Shown here one piece after another: positions 1 to 12,200 of a stretch of DNA of 64,000 nt. The DNA is taken from positions 44,168,173 through 44,232,172 of the forward strand of contig OX031070.1 of the NCBI GenBank assembly GCA_943736015.1, given 5' to 3'. Each line of letters begins with the position of its first letter. The first letter of the stretch is position 1. Source of the stretch: Tridacna crocea (Eukaryota > Mollusca > Bivalvia > Cardiida > Cardiidae). The notes below the pieces were generated by a model. It did not search any database and was not told where the DNA came from. It saw nothing but the letters and a program-made list of their open reading frames with translations. The translations under genes and the position numbers were made by a program.

Positions 1-37
1 GGTCGTAAAAACCAGGGGTTGTTTGGGAAAGGGTTAA
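1..37 (+). mobile_element. Right-end fragment of the palindrome-core TTAA MITE
   Basis: The window opens inside a copy of the MITE described at 29343. Only the right end is visible, finishing in GGGAAAGGGTTAA. It is the only trace of this family before 12.8 kb. On MITE entries + means the GCAGACGAC box lies to the left (type A/C) or the CCCCATAAGGCA end lies to the left (type B). Confidence 0.75.
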
Positions 38-1153
38 AGGGATTGGAATATATATATCAGGAAGATATTGGTAAAACCCTGTCATACTTGATTTTTTCGA
101 TCATGTGACTCAATCTATTCAAATTTACAGTGCATGACTTGAATGTTCAATCAATACATACAGAGCAGTGACAGAAAATGAGAGAGAGAGAGAGAGAGAG
201 AATTGTATCACGTGGGACATTTTGAAATTAATTTGGTTGTAACTGACTATGGACAACGTGTATAAGTCAATAAAGATATTCATTCATTCATTCATATAGA
301 AGCCGGAAGATTTACAATTTGAGGTGTACGAATACACTCTAACAATGGAAAATATGCGAAAACTTTTTTCTCAGTTACAATTATATTTTATTCTTCAACA
401 TACAATCTCGAGTCTGAACGACCTTGGTAAACATGGCTTTCGAAAACATTTTGGGATAAGAAGGAAATGCCAGTAAACAATATTTCCAGCTTTTCTCAAC
501 AACGTTTCCACCCCTTCAGATAAAGAATATTATATGAGTCACGTTATTTTTTTCATCTGGCCCACAATTGTTTTTTTATTCCCATTCGTAGACAGAGCCC
601 GTAATTTGAATTATTTGAACAACATTGAATTGGTCGTCTGCAAGCGCTTCAAGCTTGTACAAGTGTAAGATTTTGTTTTATCGCATAACTTCCCTTGTTT
701 TTCAATGTAATGCAGCCATTACGAATGTTCTTGACTCACAGACGTGTGAGATAAGAATATAGTGCCGTATTTTGGTCAACACTCTGTAATTATACGCTTC
801 ATTTCTTAAACATTACTGATCTAGGTTCCTGGTGGAAATTAGCGGTCAAAATTCTTAATCGTGATAAAATTGATTATTTAATCACTTATAGACTCAAAAC
901 AAAATCAATGTATGCAAATTTCTTCGGAACTAATTTTCGTTCACAATGTTCCTGTCAAAGTAAGTGCACAGGCTTCATGTATATTTCACTACACATTATG
1001 AATGTATGCATCTAATCTAACACATTTTGGAATATAATTCTAGCTATACAGTAAAGTGATAAAAAGAATCTGACGCTCGTTGGCCTTTGAGGTAAAAGAT
1101 TATTAAACTCGTCCTCGAAAAATGTTATTAAGGTCGCCAAAGGCTCGCTTAAG
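38..1153. other. Upstream sequence, no gene recognised
   Basis: AT-rich sequence with no supportable coding region. It holds a (GA)n microsatellite at about 179-201 and an (ATTC)n run at about 280-297. A promoter for the downstream XK-related gene could lie here or in the transposon-filled stretch after it, but I see no decisive motif. Confidence 0.6.
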
Positions 1154-1512
1154 GTAGTGGACCCGTAATACTTCTAGTGCAGCATGGCATAATTTTTTTT
1201 AAAGCTGATAAAGACAGATTTATACAGATATAATACTTTTGCACATTTTTAACCGACCAAAATTTCCTTCGATGTCTATCTTCAAATTATTTGTTGATAC
1301 TTTTGTAAGTTTCCAGAAAAGGGAGGTAATTATCATAACTCCTTATGATGAGAATATAGTGGTTTTAGATTTATAAATGATAATTCCAGGAAGGACAAAA
1401 AGGAAAAAGTGGCTCGGTGAAAGTCGTACAATAATACTCATTTTTAATCTTAGCATATTTTGTAGGCTAAAATTATAGTAGAAATAGCTGTTTCCTATTA
1501 CGGGTCCACTAC
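1154..1512 (+). mobile_element. TIR element, first copy of an inverted pair
   Basis: About 360 bp bounded by inverted repeats, GTAGTGGACCCGTAATA on the left and its complement on the right. The interior is AT-rich and non-coding. A related copy follows at once in reverse orientation (1518-3088). No transposase is visible, so it is non-autonomous. Confidence 0.65.
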
Positions 1513-1517
1513 GTTAA

Positions 1518-3088
1518 GGTAGTACCATTCTAAAGGAAAACAGCTATCTCCACTGTAATACTATCCTAAAAATGTTGCTGTGATTGAAAATGAGTATCAT
1601 TATACTACTTTGACCGCACCACTTTTTCTATTTTTAGCTCTACTGGCTGAGAGCCAGCAGAGCTTATGTCATGGCGGGGTTTCCGTCTTCCGTCCGTCTG
1701 TCCGTCCGTTCCTCCGTCCGACTGTCCGTCCGTTAGTCTTTTTCTTGTTTGCGCGATAAAGTCTGCATTTGTTGTCAGATTTTTGTGAAACTTGCAGTTT
1801 GTTTATCTCATCAATAGCTTAAACCCTATTGATTTTGAGAAAAATCCAAGTACAGTATGGGAAAAAGTAGCCATTTCAAGTTGAAAATTTCAAAATTTTG
1901 TTTACGCGATAAAGTCTTCAATTATTGTCAGATTTTCGTGAAACTTGCACAGTTTGTTCATTTCCTCAATAGCTTCAACCTTATTGATTTTGAGAAAAAC
2001 TCAACGTACTGTATCGGAAAAGTAGCAATTTCAAGTTGAAAATTTTCAATTATTGTTTACGTGATAAAGTCTTCATTTGCTGTCAGATTTTCATGAAACT
2101 TGCACAGTTGGTTTATCTCATCAGTAGCTTTAACCCTATGGATTTTGAAAAAACTCCAATAAATAATATGGGAAAAGTAGCCATTTCAAGTTGAAAATTT
2201 CAAATTCTTGTTTACACGATAAAATGTGCATTTGTAATCAGATTTTTGTAAAATTTGCACAGTTTGTTTATCTCATCAATAGCTTCAACCCTATTGATTT
2301 TGAAAAAAAAAAAAAAAATCCACAAACAGTATGGGAAAAGTAGCCATTTCAAGTTGAAAATTTTCGATTCTTGTTTACGCGATAAAGTCTGCATTTCTTG
2401 TCAAATTTTCTTGAAAATCACACAGTTTGTTTATCTTATCAGTAGCTTCAACCCTATTGATTTTGAAAAAATCCAAAAAACCATATTGAAAAGTAGCCAA
2501 ATAAAGTTCAGAATTTCAAATTCTTGTTTACGTGATTAGGCCAGCAGTCTTGGTTGAATTTTCACGAAACTTGCACAATTGCTTTTTATTATAAACAGTT
2601 GAACCCTTTTGATTTAAAAACAAACGTCTGACAGTCAGTTTTGGAAATGAAACCATTCAAAGTTGAAAATTTCCTATTCTTGTTTAGGCACTGAAGTTCA
2701 CAGTGTTGATCCAGTTCTTTTGAAGATTCATCAAGGGATTAAATATCTAGTTTTTCTTTTTGGATAATTAATTCATAATGTATGCTATCATCAAAGCAAA
2801 CTCTGCCAGTAGAGCATATTCAGACCCTTCAGGGCCTTCTAGTTTCCTTCTTAGAATTATCATTTATAAATCTAGGGCCAATCTATTCTCATTACAAAAG
2901 GAGATAACAATTACCTCCCTTTTCTGAAAACTAACAAAAATACCAACAAATAATTTCAAGATGGACATCAAAGGAATTTCTGACTGTTAAGAAATGTGCA
3001 AAAATATTGTATCAGTATAAATCCGTACTTATCAACCAATAAGAAATTTCACCCCATATTGCACCAGAAGCGTTAGGATGGTAATACC
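1518..3088 (-). mobile_element. TIR element, inverted second copy, interrupted
   Basis: Reverse-oriented relative of 1154-1512. Its termini are GGTAGTACCATTCTAA and TTAGGATGGTAATACC. The body is split into 1518-1634 and about 2852-3088 by the hairpin/tandem-repeat element between them. The GGAGGTAATT block and the ATTATCATTTATAAATCTA block match the first copy in reverse order, which establishes the relationship. Confidence 0.65.
1635..2851 (+). mobile_element. Hairpin plus TCCGTCCGTC plus tandem-repeat element
   Basis: Starts with a hairpin (TAGCTCTACTGGC, then GCCAGCAGAGCT) and a TCCGTCCGTC-rich tract. About six diverged tandem units of roughly 155 bp follow, each with a CCCTATTGATTTTGA block and a GTTTACGCGATAAAGTC block. 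It ends with GCCAGTAGAGC, inverted to the first hairpin arm. The short ORFs in it merely cross the tandem units and are not genes. It is inserted in the inverted TIR element. Confidence 0.7.
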
Positions 3089-3294
3089 TTTATAATATTT
3101 TTTGTAGACTCGTTTAATTTTTTTTTTCTCTCTCAAAAACCAACTCATGTCAGATTCTATATGTCTGCTACCGACTTAGTATTTTGAGACGATGGGAAAT
3201 ATTTGAAGAAAATTACAATACTTATTTTGAATGGTTCGAAAGATATTGCGAACAATACAGCATTTTCTCTTGTAGAACTGAGTGAACTGAAACC

Positions 3295-6200
3295 ATGGGG
3301 GACCAGTCCGACGGATTGCAACCAGTCAACAAAAAGCTCTTAGGCAACTCTGAAAATCTTAATACTTCTATCGACAACAGAAAACACGCTAATAACGTCA
3401 ACTCGAAAGACCTGGAAGAAAAAACAACACAAGAAGAAACGCATAACACCGAGGAGACTGAATCGCGTGACCTTGGTGTAGCAAACGATGTAGAAACAAC
3501 AGAGGATTCCGAAGAGAAAAAGGAAGAAGAGGAGCAGACTCTTGGTATCGAAGACTGGTTCTTCTTGATCAAAACTTGTATTTCTGTATTCACCTATCTT
3601 CTTGATGTAGGGACAGATATCAGTTTGGTGATCGATTATAAACATAAAGGTAGTGTTTTATTAATTCAGTTTTGTTTGATAAGAGTTAATTTTTCCAAAG
3701 TAAAAGTGAAATTTCGTGTAGTCACTGATTTAGAAAGAATATTTATATGTTTTATAGTAAACGACAACAAAAAACACAACAACAGCAATCCACATACATG
3801 TTCGTATACACAGCATCAAGTATGGTAAGGTAATGCAGCCGCCATGACATGACTGGAATCGTATGAGGACAAAAATGCTAACCATAAGAGTGTTTGATTA
3901 CCGTTCTGCCACAATATCTTAATAGATGACGAAGAGTGTGTTATCATGATCATATTGCACTTTCCTTGCAGTCTGATCTTGAATGTACACTGCAAAATCG
4001 TCTGAAATTCTGTAATGTATTTTCTTCAGAGTTAAACAAAACTCCAACACGGGGATATGTAACAATAACTATATACTTCGATTTTCTAGGTCTGACAGAA
4101 TACTTCTGGATGACATTAGCTTGTATTATAATTCCTCATTTATTGCTAACGATAACCGACCTGAAAATGCATTGGGTAGATAGGAACCGCGCTGAGACAG
4201 CTCAACAAGATGAGAAGGGAAAAACAAACAAGGCAAGAATACAGGAAACTGGCGAAGGTATAGAGATGACAGGGGATGCTTTACAGGAGCAAAATCAAAG
4301 CGATGAGAGTACACCACTACGGAATGGCGATACGGACAAAGTTGACGGCGATATCAAGAAAGTTGGATGTTTTAGACGTAAACTATGTGCGACCTGTAGC
4401 TGTACGAAAGACAACATGATGTACATCTTTAGAGTGATTCTGGGTCTTCTTGGCCTTGGAATAATTGCCAGGTAGGATATGCACCGTATCCCCACTAATC
4501 TTAGAGCTCTATTGACGAGGCAAGAAAATACTTTATACCGGTATATATTGAAAGTATTTGCAGACAACATATAAAACAGGTTCAAATAACTAAATAATTG
4601 CATTTACAGGGTGACAAACACTGTTTGGGAAGGAGAAAATTATCAGCAATATCTCGCTTCCCAGCAGTTTTTTCGAATGCCCAGGATACAATTTCAAGCA
4701 CCGGGGTCCGTATTCACCAACCATTCTTAAGAACATTCATTGTCTTACTCTTCAAGATTGTCTGACTGTGAAAGCAACAGAACTTCTGATTGGCTAAACC
4801 ATTCGGTTTAGTCAATCAGAATTTCTGTTACTTTCACATTGACTGAATTCTGAAGAATAAGACCAAGAATGTTCTTAAGAAAGGTTGGTGGATACGGACC
4901 CTGAGCTGCTTTGAGTGCCATTTATAGACAGAGTATATTTTAGATTAGTCTGCTGATATTTGATAACACTTTCCCTCTTCTGGCTAAAACAACACTGAAA
5001 TAGCAACACCTCAGCTGCTAATACAAACTGAAATTGATTCACTGATACGCTGATTCAGCATTCCGTTAGTTACAATGTCCTTGGACTAGTTTTCCTTTAC
5101 AGCAAAGTATTACGTTAAATGTATCCTGTGTGTCTTTGTCAGGCTTTGCCATGTGGTATTTGGTTTACATAAGTAAAATTAAATAGTCGATTAGAAGGGC
5201 AATGATTTTGAAAAACAGTGTAGCAGCAGTTTTGATAGCTCAAACGCTAATTTGGATTTTAATAGAACTAGCTAATGTTTTCATATTCATTTATATATAT
5301 GGTATATAAAGGCGTAAGGTAATTAAAAGCTGCATGCGTTTATTGTTCAAAAGCAGTCCCCCTTTTGGGGAAAAACCGTATATTTTGTAGTAACGGATTA
5401 TTAAAACTTTGTGGTGCTTACTTTACTTGCAGAAATCTACAAACATTGTATTACAAGTTGAAAGGTATTAAATCGCGTGACCAAGTATGGAAATCCTATT
5501 ACAAGGCCAAAACGCTGGAATCAGAGCGCAATTCGTTCAACCTGGCTTTTATATGCGCCTTTATGGAAGACTGCCCACAGTCACTACTTCAGGTTCACAT
5601 CTATGTACAAAATCCAGTTCCTATCTACGAGAGCACTGGTAAGTTAGCTTTGTATTAGCCGACAAAAATCAAGCCTCGTCTAATATCTAAGCATCTGCAG
5701 ACGGTTTAGAGCGTGGCTCAAACAGATTTGTTCATGAAATGGCTAACACTGTAGGAAAGTAATATATTGGCTACCAGCCATTTTCTCATTTTTCCACTTT
5801 CATTTTATCAAAAGCCATTTTCTCCAGAATCGTTAAAACCCGGGAATGCATGGTAAAGACTTAATCTTGAATTTTTGTTATATCATAGAAAAAAATCATA
5901 GTCCAGTTCTCAGTTTTCTTTGATCTAGCTATTTTCTGTGAAATTATTCGAGTCTGAACGTTGCATTAAAGGTACATGTAAGTTACATACTGTCGAGAGG
6001 TGACAGTGAATAACAGACAACCCAAGATAGACTGAAGGGGCCTTATATTTAGTTCATTGTCCTACGTTAAACTACAAATACAAATGATTTCTAATAACTA
6101 CACGATTCATATCCGAAGTTGGAGCTATCAGAAGCAATGCGACAATTTAAGCGAAAAACAATTGGAAAATGCAGTCATATACGAAACAATAGAATAGTAG

Positions 6201-9200
6201 TACTGTAGAATAAAAGATTAGAAGGCTTTTCTTTTTAACTTTGATACGTCTATGGGCTGTGTATAACTCAACGTATATCACCATCATATGTTTTTCTCAA
6301 ACGGTATGGCAGGGCCGTCCACAAATGAAGCAGTTGACAAAAAAAGAAGGGGCGTAACTCATTAGCTTCAATGAACGAGCGAGTCCGACGAAGCATCCGG
6401 AGAAACTGCCTCGTATCCTGAAATAATGTATGCAGTCATTACGAACATTAAGAGTAGATGTAAAAAATTAGTTCCCTTATTTTTACAAATTTAATAAAAA
6501 TGCGATAAAAACGATTTTCTACCACGGTAGGACATGCATACGAAATATCATATTATACTGACTTTCCAAGTGCTTGTACTGCTGATCTAAGCGACATGAA
6601 AAAAATCGCTCGAGACAGAGATTTTAAAATTCTTCTACGCAATGAGAAGCAACACGTGCACTAGGATTGTTAAAACAACAGTTATAGCGGCGTGAAAAAA
6701 ACAACCGACATACAATTACGTACGAATCGTAACACATAAGCAGTGATCCGTAGCAATTTTCCGAGTTTACTGTATCTTGTCACTTCGATTACGTTGTGAA
6801 TTCCCGTAACGTTTACTGATGAGAACGTACTTGTCGTCGCATCGATCTCGCGTTCACGATAATCTTCAGTACACGTTGTGCAGACGGCAGTAGATACGGA
6901 GTCCCATTTAGGCCACTTCTCAGCATCGATTATCCATTCCGGCCCTTTTGACCACAGGACGTTATTGGTGAACTGATCTGCAGGTATTCCACGTGTCAAA
7001 AGGTCTGCCGGGTTCTCCTTTGTCGGACAGTACTTCCATTTACGATTGTGTGTTAGTTTGTTGATTTCTTCTACACGATATTTTACAAATCGCTGTAAGG
7101 GTTTTGTTGTCTGTAAGACCAGGCGTCCACTAGGGCCAGGACAATACGCGGATAGCATGCGGACAACAAATTTAATGTTCGGCAAAGCTTCCGCATGTTC
7201 CTGATGGCTTCTTATTGTTGTCCTAGATGCTTCAGCCCGATTCGGAGCCTTCCGGATCAGCAATTTTGTCCACGTCGAAATTTTGATCGAGACCAAAATT
7301 TGGACGCGGAAATGAATTTCCTTACACCTTCGGCATCTTGTCCGCGTTGTCGTCAGGACGTCGTCAGGACATCGTCAGGACATCCTGAGTCTTCCGCATG
7401 TATTCCAGAAAGCTTCAGCAACGCGGAGAACTTGCGGACACTAGGAGGAATCGATACAGAAGGTTCGCGGAACCTTTCCTGAACGTTCAGAGCGGTCGCG
7501 GTATGCTCTCTGAACAATGAATGGAAAATGTCTCATGACTTTCGTATCTAGGCAACCTACTCCCTTAACATATTAAAATCAGTGCTGTCACTTGCAGTTT
7601 GACTTTACACAGGGCTGACGTGTTTTTAATCTCTCCTGCACACAATATGCAAAGATAAAAAAGAAAAAAAAGTCGACCATGGAAAAAAACAGTCGACTGG
7701 AGTTTGTGGTACTTTTAATCCTTGTTTGTCTAGAACGACGTTATTTTCTCTGATACACTGCAAATTTGTCGATGTCAGTCTATGGAACGAGAGATCCAAG
7801 CACTCTAATATAAACTATGAATGCAACCTCTGCATTTCCGTACTGTCTCCGCCTAGTGTCGTGCACTGAAACTGGTTGTCCCAAACGTTTCCTGGTGTAA
7901 TACTAAACGTGTCCGCGTTGTCCTGAAACGATCCGCTTTCACGCCTGAACTTTCGGGACTATTTCGGATTGTTTACGCGGACAATCCTAAGTATGCTAGC
8001 AAGAAGTCCGCGGACAGTCCGAGGAAAAATACATTTCTGTACGGAATCCATGTTTTCTCACAGGAAGGTATGCCGAAATCAATTTATTTTTACCGCGAAG
8101 CTTCCTTGTCCCCTCCGCGTCCTAGTGGACGCCAGGCAACCAGTGTAGTGTTATCTGGCTATCAGACCAAAGCTCCACTTTGGAAACAGTAACTTCCTTC
8201 AACAAGTGCCTCACAAGTCTCGCACCGATGACGGCAGCCATTAATTCAAGCCGTGGTAAAGTAAGCCCTTTCAATGGAGCGACTCGGGTTTTCGACATCA
8301 CTAAGGCAGACTTATTGCCCTTGCATATATAAACTGCAGCTCCGCATGCCACCATGCTGGCGTCGACAAACACGTGAAGTGTAGTTTCATCTGTCCACGA
8401 GGCGGAATTTCCTGTTTCATCATTTTTCAATAGATATCTGTCGAAGGCCTCAGAAGAAACACAGTTAATGTCACGTGCAATTTCGTGCCATCTTCGACGT
8501 ATATCACCTGGTAGAGGAATGTCCCAGGAATACTTCTTCTGCCATAACTCCTGCAACATGATCTTGGCTCGAATGGTGACTGGAGTGAGAAGACCCAGCG
8601 GATCATACAGTCTGGCGGTATGCTTCAAAACTTCTCTTTTCGTTATTAGGTCAGAGATTGGAATCATTCGTTCAGGAAATGAGATTACATCATTTATGGC
8701 ATCCCATCTCATGCCTAGAATTTTGGAAAATTTGTCTTTATCCAAAATCTGGTCGGATTTAGCTGCTTCACGCACTGATCTGCAGTTGGAATTCCAGGAG
8801 CGTAAATTAAAATTTGCTGCAGCCATCATAGTTCGGGTATCTCGGTAGAAGTCGGTGACGTCGCTCTCAGTAGGAAAACTGGAGATAATGTTGTCAACAT
8901 AAATGTCTCTGAGTAAATGAGTACTCACCCAATTGTCTCTGTTGTTTTCTAGGTGTTTTATGTTGCGCACAGGATGAATGGAGAACATGTGGCACCAAAC
9001 AGAACTGCTTTGAATCTATAGGTTGTCATAGAACTCTCCGGGTTACTGGGATCTTTCAGCCACAGAAATCTCGTCACATCTCGGTCTTTCTCGTGCAATG
9101 AGACATGGAGGAATGCCTTTTCTATGTCTGTGGTAATGGCGTATTTATTTAGCCGGAAGCGTATAAGAATACCAGCTAAATCATTGAGTTCCGGCGGCGT

Positions 9201-12200
9201 TGATTTCAAGCAGTCATTTAGGCTGGGCTTATCAGCGGACTGACGGCAGCTGCAATCATAAACTATTCGTATGGGCGTAGTGACAGAATCTTTCTTCACT
9301 CCGTGATGGGGAATGTAGTGCACTTGGTGGTTCGGAACACTACTGTCGCTTACTTCTTCTATGAACCCACGTTTAACCTGCTCGCTGATTATTTCTCCAT
9401 ATTTCTCATACAAACAGGGCTGCTTACGTAGCCTGCGAATCATACTTTCTGTACGTCTTAGTGCCACGGCATAATTCGTCGGTAGTGGTGGGTGGTCTTC
9501 TTTCCATGGCAGTTTTGCTATGTATTTACCCTCACCAAACGAGATACACGTGTCCATGTACAATTTTAAATCACTTGGATCTGCTGCTTCTTCTTCCGGT
9601 GTAATACCAAGTGATTCTAACTTCCAGAACCTTTCCAAATCCAAGGGATTTGGTGGTGATGTAATCACATTCATCATGTGTTGAGCCACTTTATTATTCT
9701 CTTTGTTAATTGGCATTGGACCAGAAAGCAAATAACCTATTTTGGACTGTACAGCGGTCGGTCCTTTCCCCCTAATGACACGATTCTGCACAATTTTCCA
9801 ATATGAATCTGCGCCTATGAGAAGGGAAATTTCAAAGCCGTCTTCATCTGTCATTGGATGGGCTAATTTTAGTCCGCGTAGGTACTTCAGTGTTTTGACT
9901 TCCCTTTGAACGTTACTCAGGGGTACGGCGATTGTAGGAACGATAAGTACATTGATCGCAATTTTCTCATTCCTGTCTTTTATCAAATAAACTGTTGCAG
10001 TTTCTATATGACGGACATTTTGTGACTCTTGCCCAAAGGATGCCAAATTAACAATTTCTGTCCCCGTCGGGTTGAGCTGAAGATCGTCAGCAAGCTTTTG
10101 GGAAATGAAAGATCTCTGTGCTCCCTCATCAAACAGTATGTGTGCTTCTTGAGTAAAGTTCGAAGAGCTGACTTTTGCTACGGCGGTCTTCAGAAGTACA
10201 TTTTGGCGGGGTTGAGTCGTAGAATGTAGCACTGTGGCATTATGTAAACCCTTTGTTTCGGGCTGGAAAGGCGCGGCGTCAGGGTTTAACGATGTTATCT
10301 GATGACAGATGGAAGTGTGATGTTTGCGTTGGCAATGTCGGCACCTGAAGCGCGATTTACATCTAACGATCTGATGGCCTTCACCTAAGCAATTAAAACA
10401 GAGTCTTTTGTCTTTCACACACTTGAGTCTTTTTTCTACAGTCTCAACATTTTTACAATCTACTGGTGAGTGTTGGTCTCCACAGAATGGGCACGTTGTT
10501 TTCTGGCCGAACGATTTTGCTTGGTCTACTGTAGGTCTAGCTTTTTTCTTCTGTTTCTGTGGTGAATTTCTGCTTCCCGTGAAAAATGACGCGGTGGGAA
10601 AATGCACCTCCATTGCCTCAGTAGTCTCTCCCTCCTGCAAAATATTTACTTCCTTCTGGATTGCGGCTCGAAGTTCGTTTAGGTTCCATTGTCTGTTGCC
10701 ATGATCTCGAGCCATGTTGCGTTTCAAGTTGTTCGGAAGTTTCTCGCGTATAATTGGAACTAAGAGATCACCGTATGATTCTTGGCACTGTCCAAGGGAT
10801 TCCAAACCTCTAATTAATGTTTCTAGTTTGTCGTTAAAACATTGCAGGCTATGCGTACTGTTTTCCGGTCGCGGTAATTCTAACAATGACTTCATATATG
10901 CACTGATGATCTTGTGAGGCTGACCAAAGCGTTCTTTCAACAAATCTACAGCTTTTCTGTAATTTGCGTGTGTCAGTTGAAATCCGGCAATACAGGACGC
11001 AGCTTCGTCGTGCAATAACGAACGTAAATAGCTAAATTTCTGGACGTCGGATAGAGCAATATTCAAATGGACAGAGGACTCAAAGCAATCCCAAAATGAC
11101 TGCCACTCGGTAATATTTCCGTTGAAGTGAGGTAAAGTTAGTTTTGGTAATTTGTGATAAGAAGCGCTGCTGTCTAAGCTCACCTGTGATGATTGCGGTG
11201 TAGAACGGTCCGGTGTACGTGTTCGGTCCTCTCGGCTGTTTTTGATTCTCGTTACAATTCGAACCTTTCTCTCTGATGATGTCGAGTTTTAGCTTCAGAT
11301 CGATAATGTACTGCTCACTACTGACTAATTCTGTTACTAGATCTTCGACATCGGCATGATTTGCAATCTTCTCGTTGAGTATTCTAACTGCCTCGAGTTT
11401 ATCCTCTAATATCTGCAAAAGTTTTCTTCGGCTGGAGTCCGACAAGTCTTCACCCTCTATTTTCTCTAAACTTATCGCAATAATGCGATGTTGTGCTTCG
11501 CGTTGTGTTAGAAGTTTGTTGAGCTGCATTTCTATCCTGGTCACGGCACCAAAAAATATGGGTATTCTATTTAAAGTTTGGAGATGAAAACGAACTCAGC
11601 GTCTTGCCGGTCAACTGCTTTACTACATATTTCAAAACTTGTTTTTCCAAACAATAACGTCACGCAGGACATTACGTAACGACGTGCGAAGTATTGGCGC
11701 GATGGCGCCACGACGTCGCACGGCTTAAGGCGTTCCCGACAAACACGTGCACTAGGAATGTTAAAACAACAGTTATAGCGGCGTGAAAAAAACAAATAGC
11801 TCGACACAGAGATTTTTAAATTCTTCTACGCAACGAGAAGTAATACATGCACTAGGAAAGTTGATAGAACATTCAATTCCTTTTATCATATAAAACCAAC
11901 TCTCAATTGACCAAAAGCAGAAAGTTTCTATTCAGGTAAGCCTGCGTGGACAGAACTTCCTAGTCTGCATTGATACTGTTTGCAAATCAACTTTCCACAG
12001 ACCATGGTTCAAATTTATTTTCACAGGTCGCAGTATCATTACATCTGTGTTGAACCTACCCCTGTCGTATGCCAACTACTACAGAGCAACACGTAGACAA
12101 CCAAAGGAGGAAGATACCTTCGAAATCCGGAAAGACATGGACATTTGTGGTTTTATATTCTACTACCTTGCCCTTCTTGGCGCCGTTGTGGTCCGGGTCT

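Larger units (their letters stand above)
6607..11863 (-). mobile_element. Degenerate BEL/Pao LTR retrotransposon in XKR intron 3
   Basis: Minus-strand element lying antisense to its host gene. A 5' LTR of about 240 bp (11556-11794, starting TGTTTTTTTCACGCCGC on the - strand) is followed by a likely primer-binding site (TGGTGCCGTGACCAGG, 11551-11536) and the gag start. The opposite end retains only about 52 bp of LTR (6652-6703), joined directly to the shortened pol. A further segment of about 60 bp (11798-11863, and 6607-6665) recurs outside the 5' LTR and inside the left end in permuted order. Integrase is missing. Two frameshifts and a 1-kb insertion make it immobile. Confidence 0.85.

Noticed and set aside
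3222..3645. Ser- and Phe-rich ORFs antisense to XKR exon 1
   Set aside because: Shadows of the acidic coding exon on the other strand.
7195..7482. 95-codon ORF as a transposase
   Set aside because: It lies across short repeats at the left end of the 1-kb TIR element and shows no catalytic motif.
8122..8988. Y-V-D-N in the RT box as proof of inactivation
   Set aside because: Asn at this position may occur naturally in BEL/Pao elements, so it is not used as evidence; frameshifts and missing integrase are.
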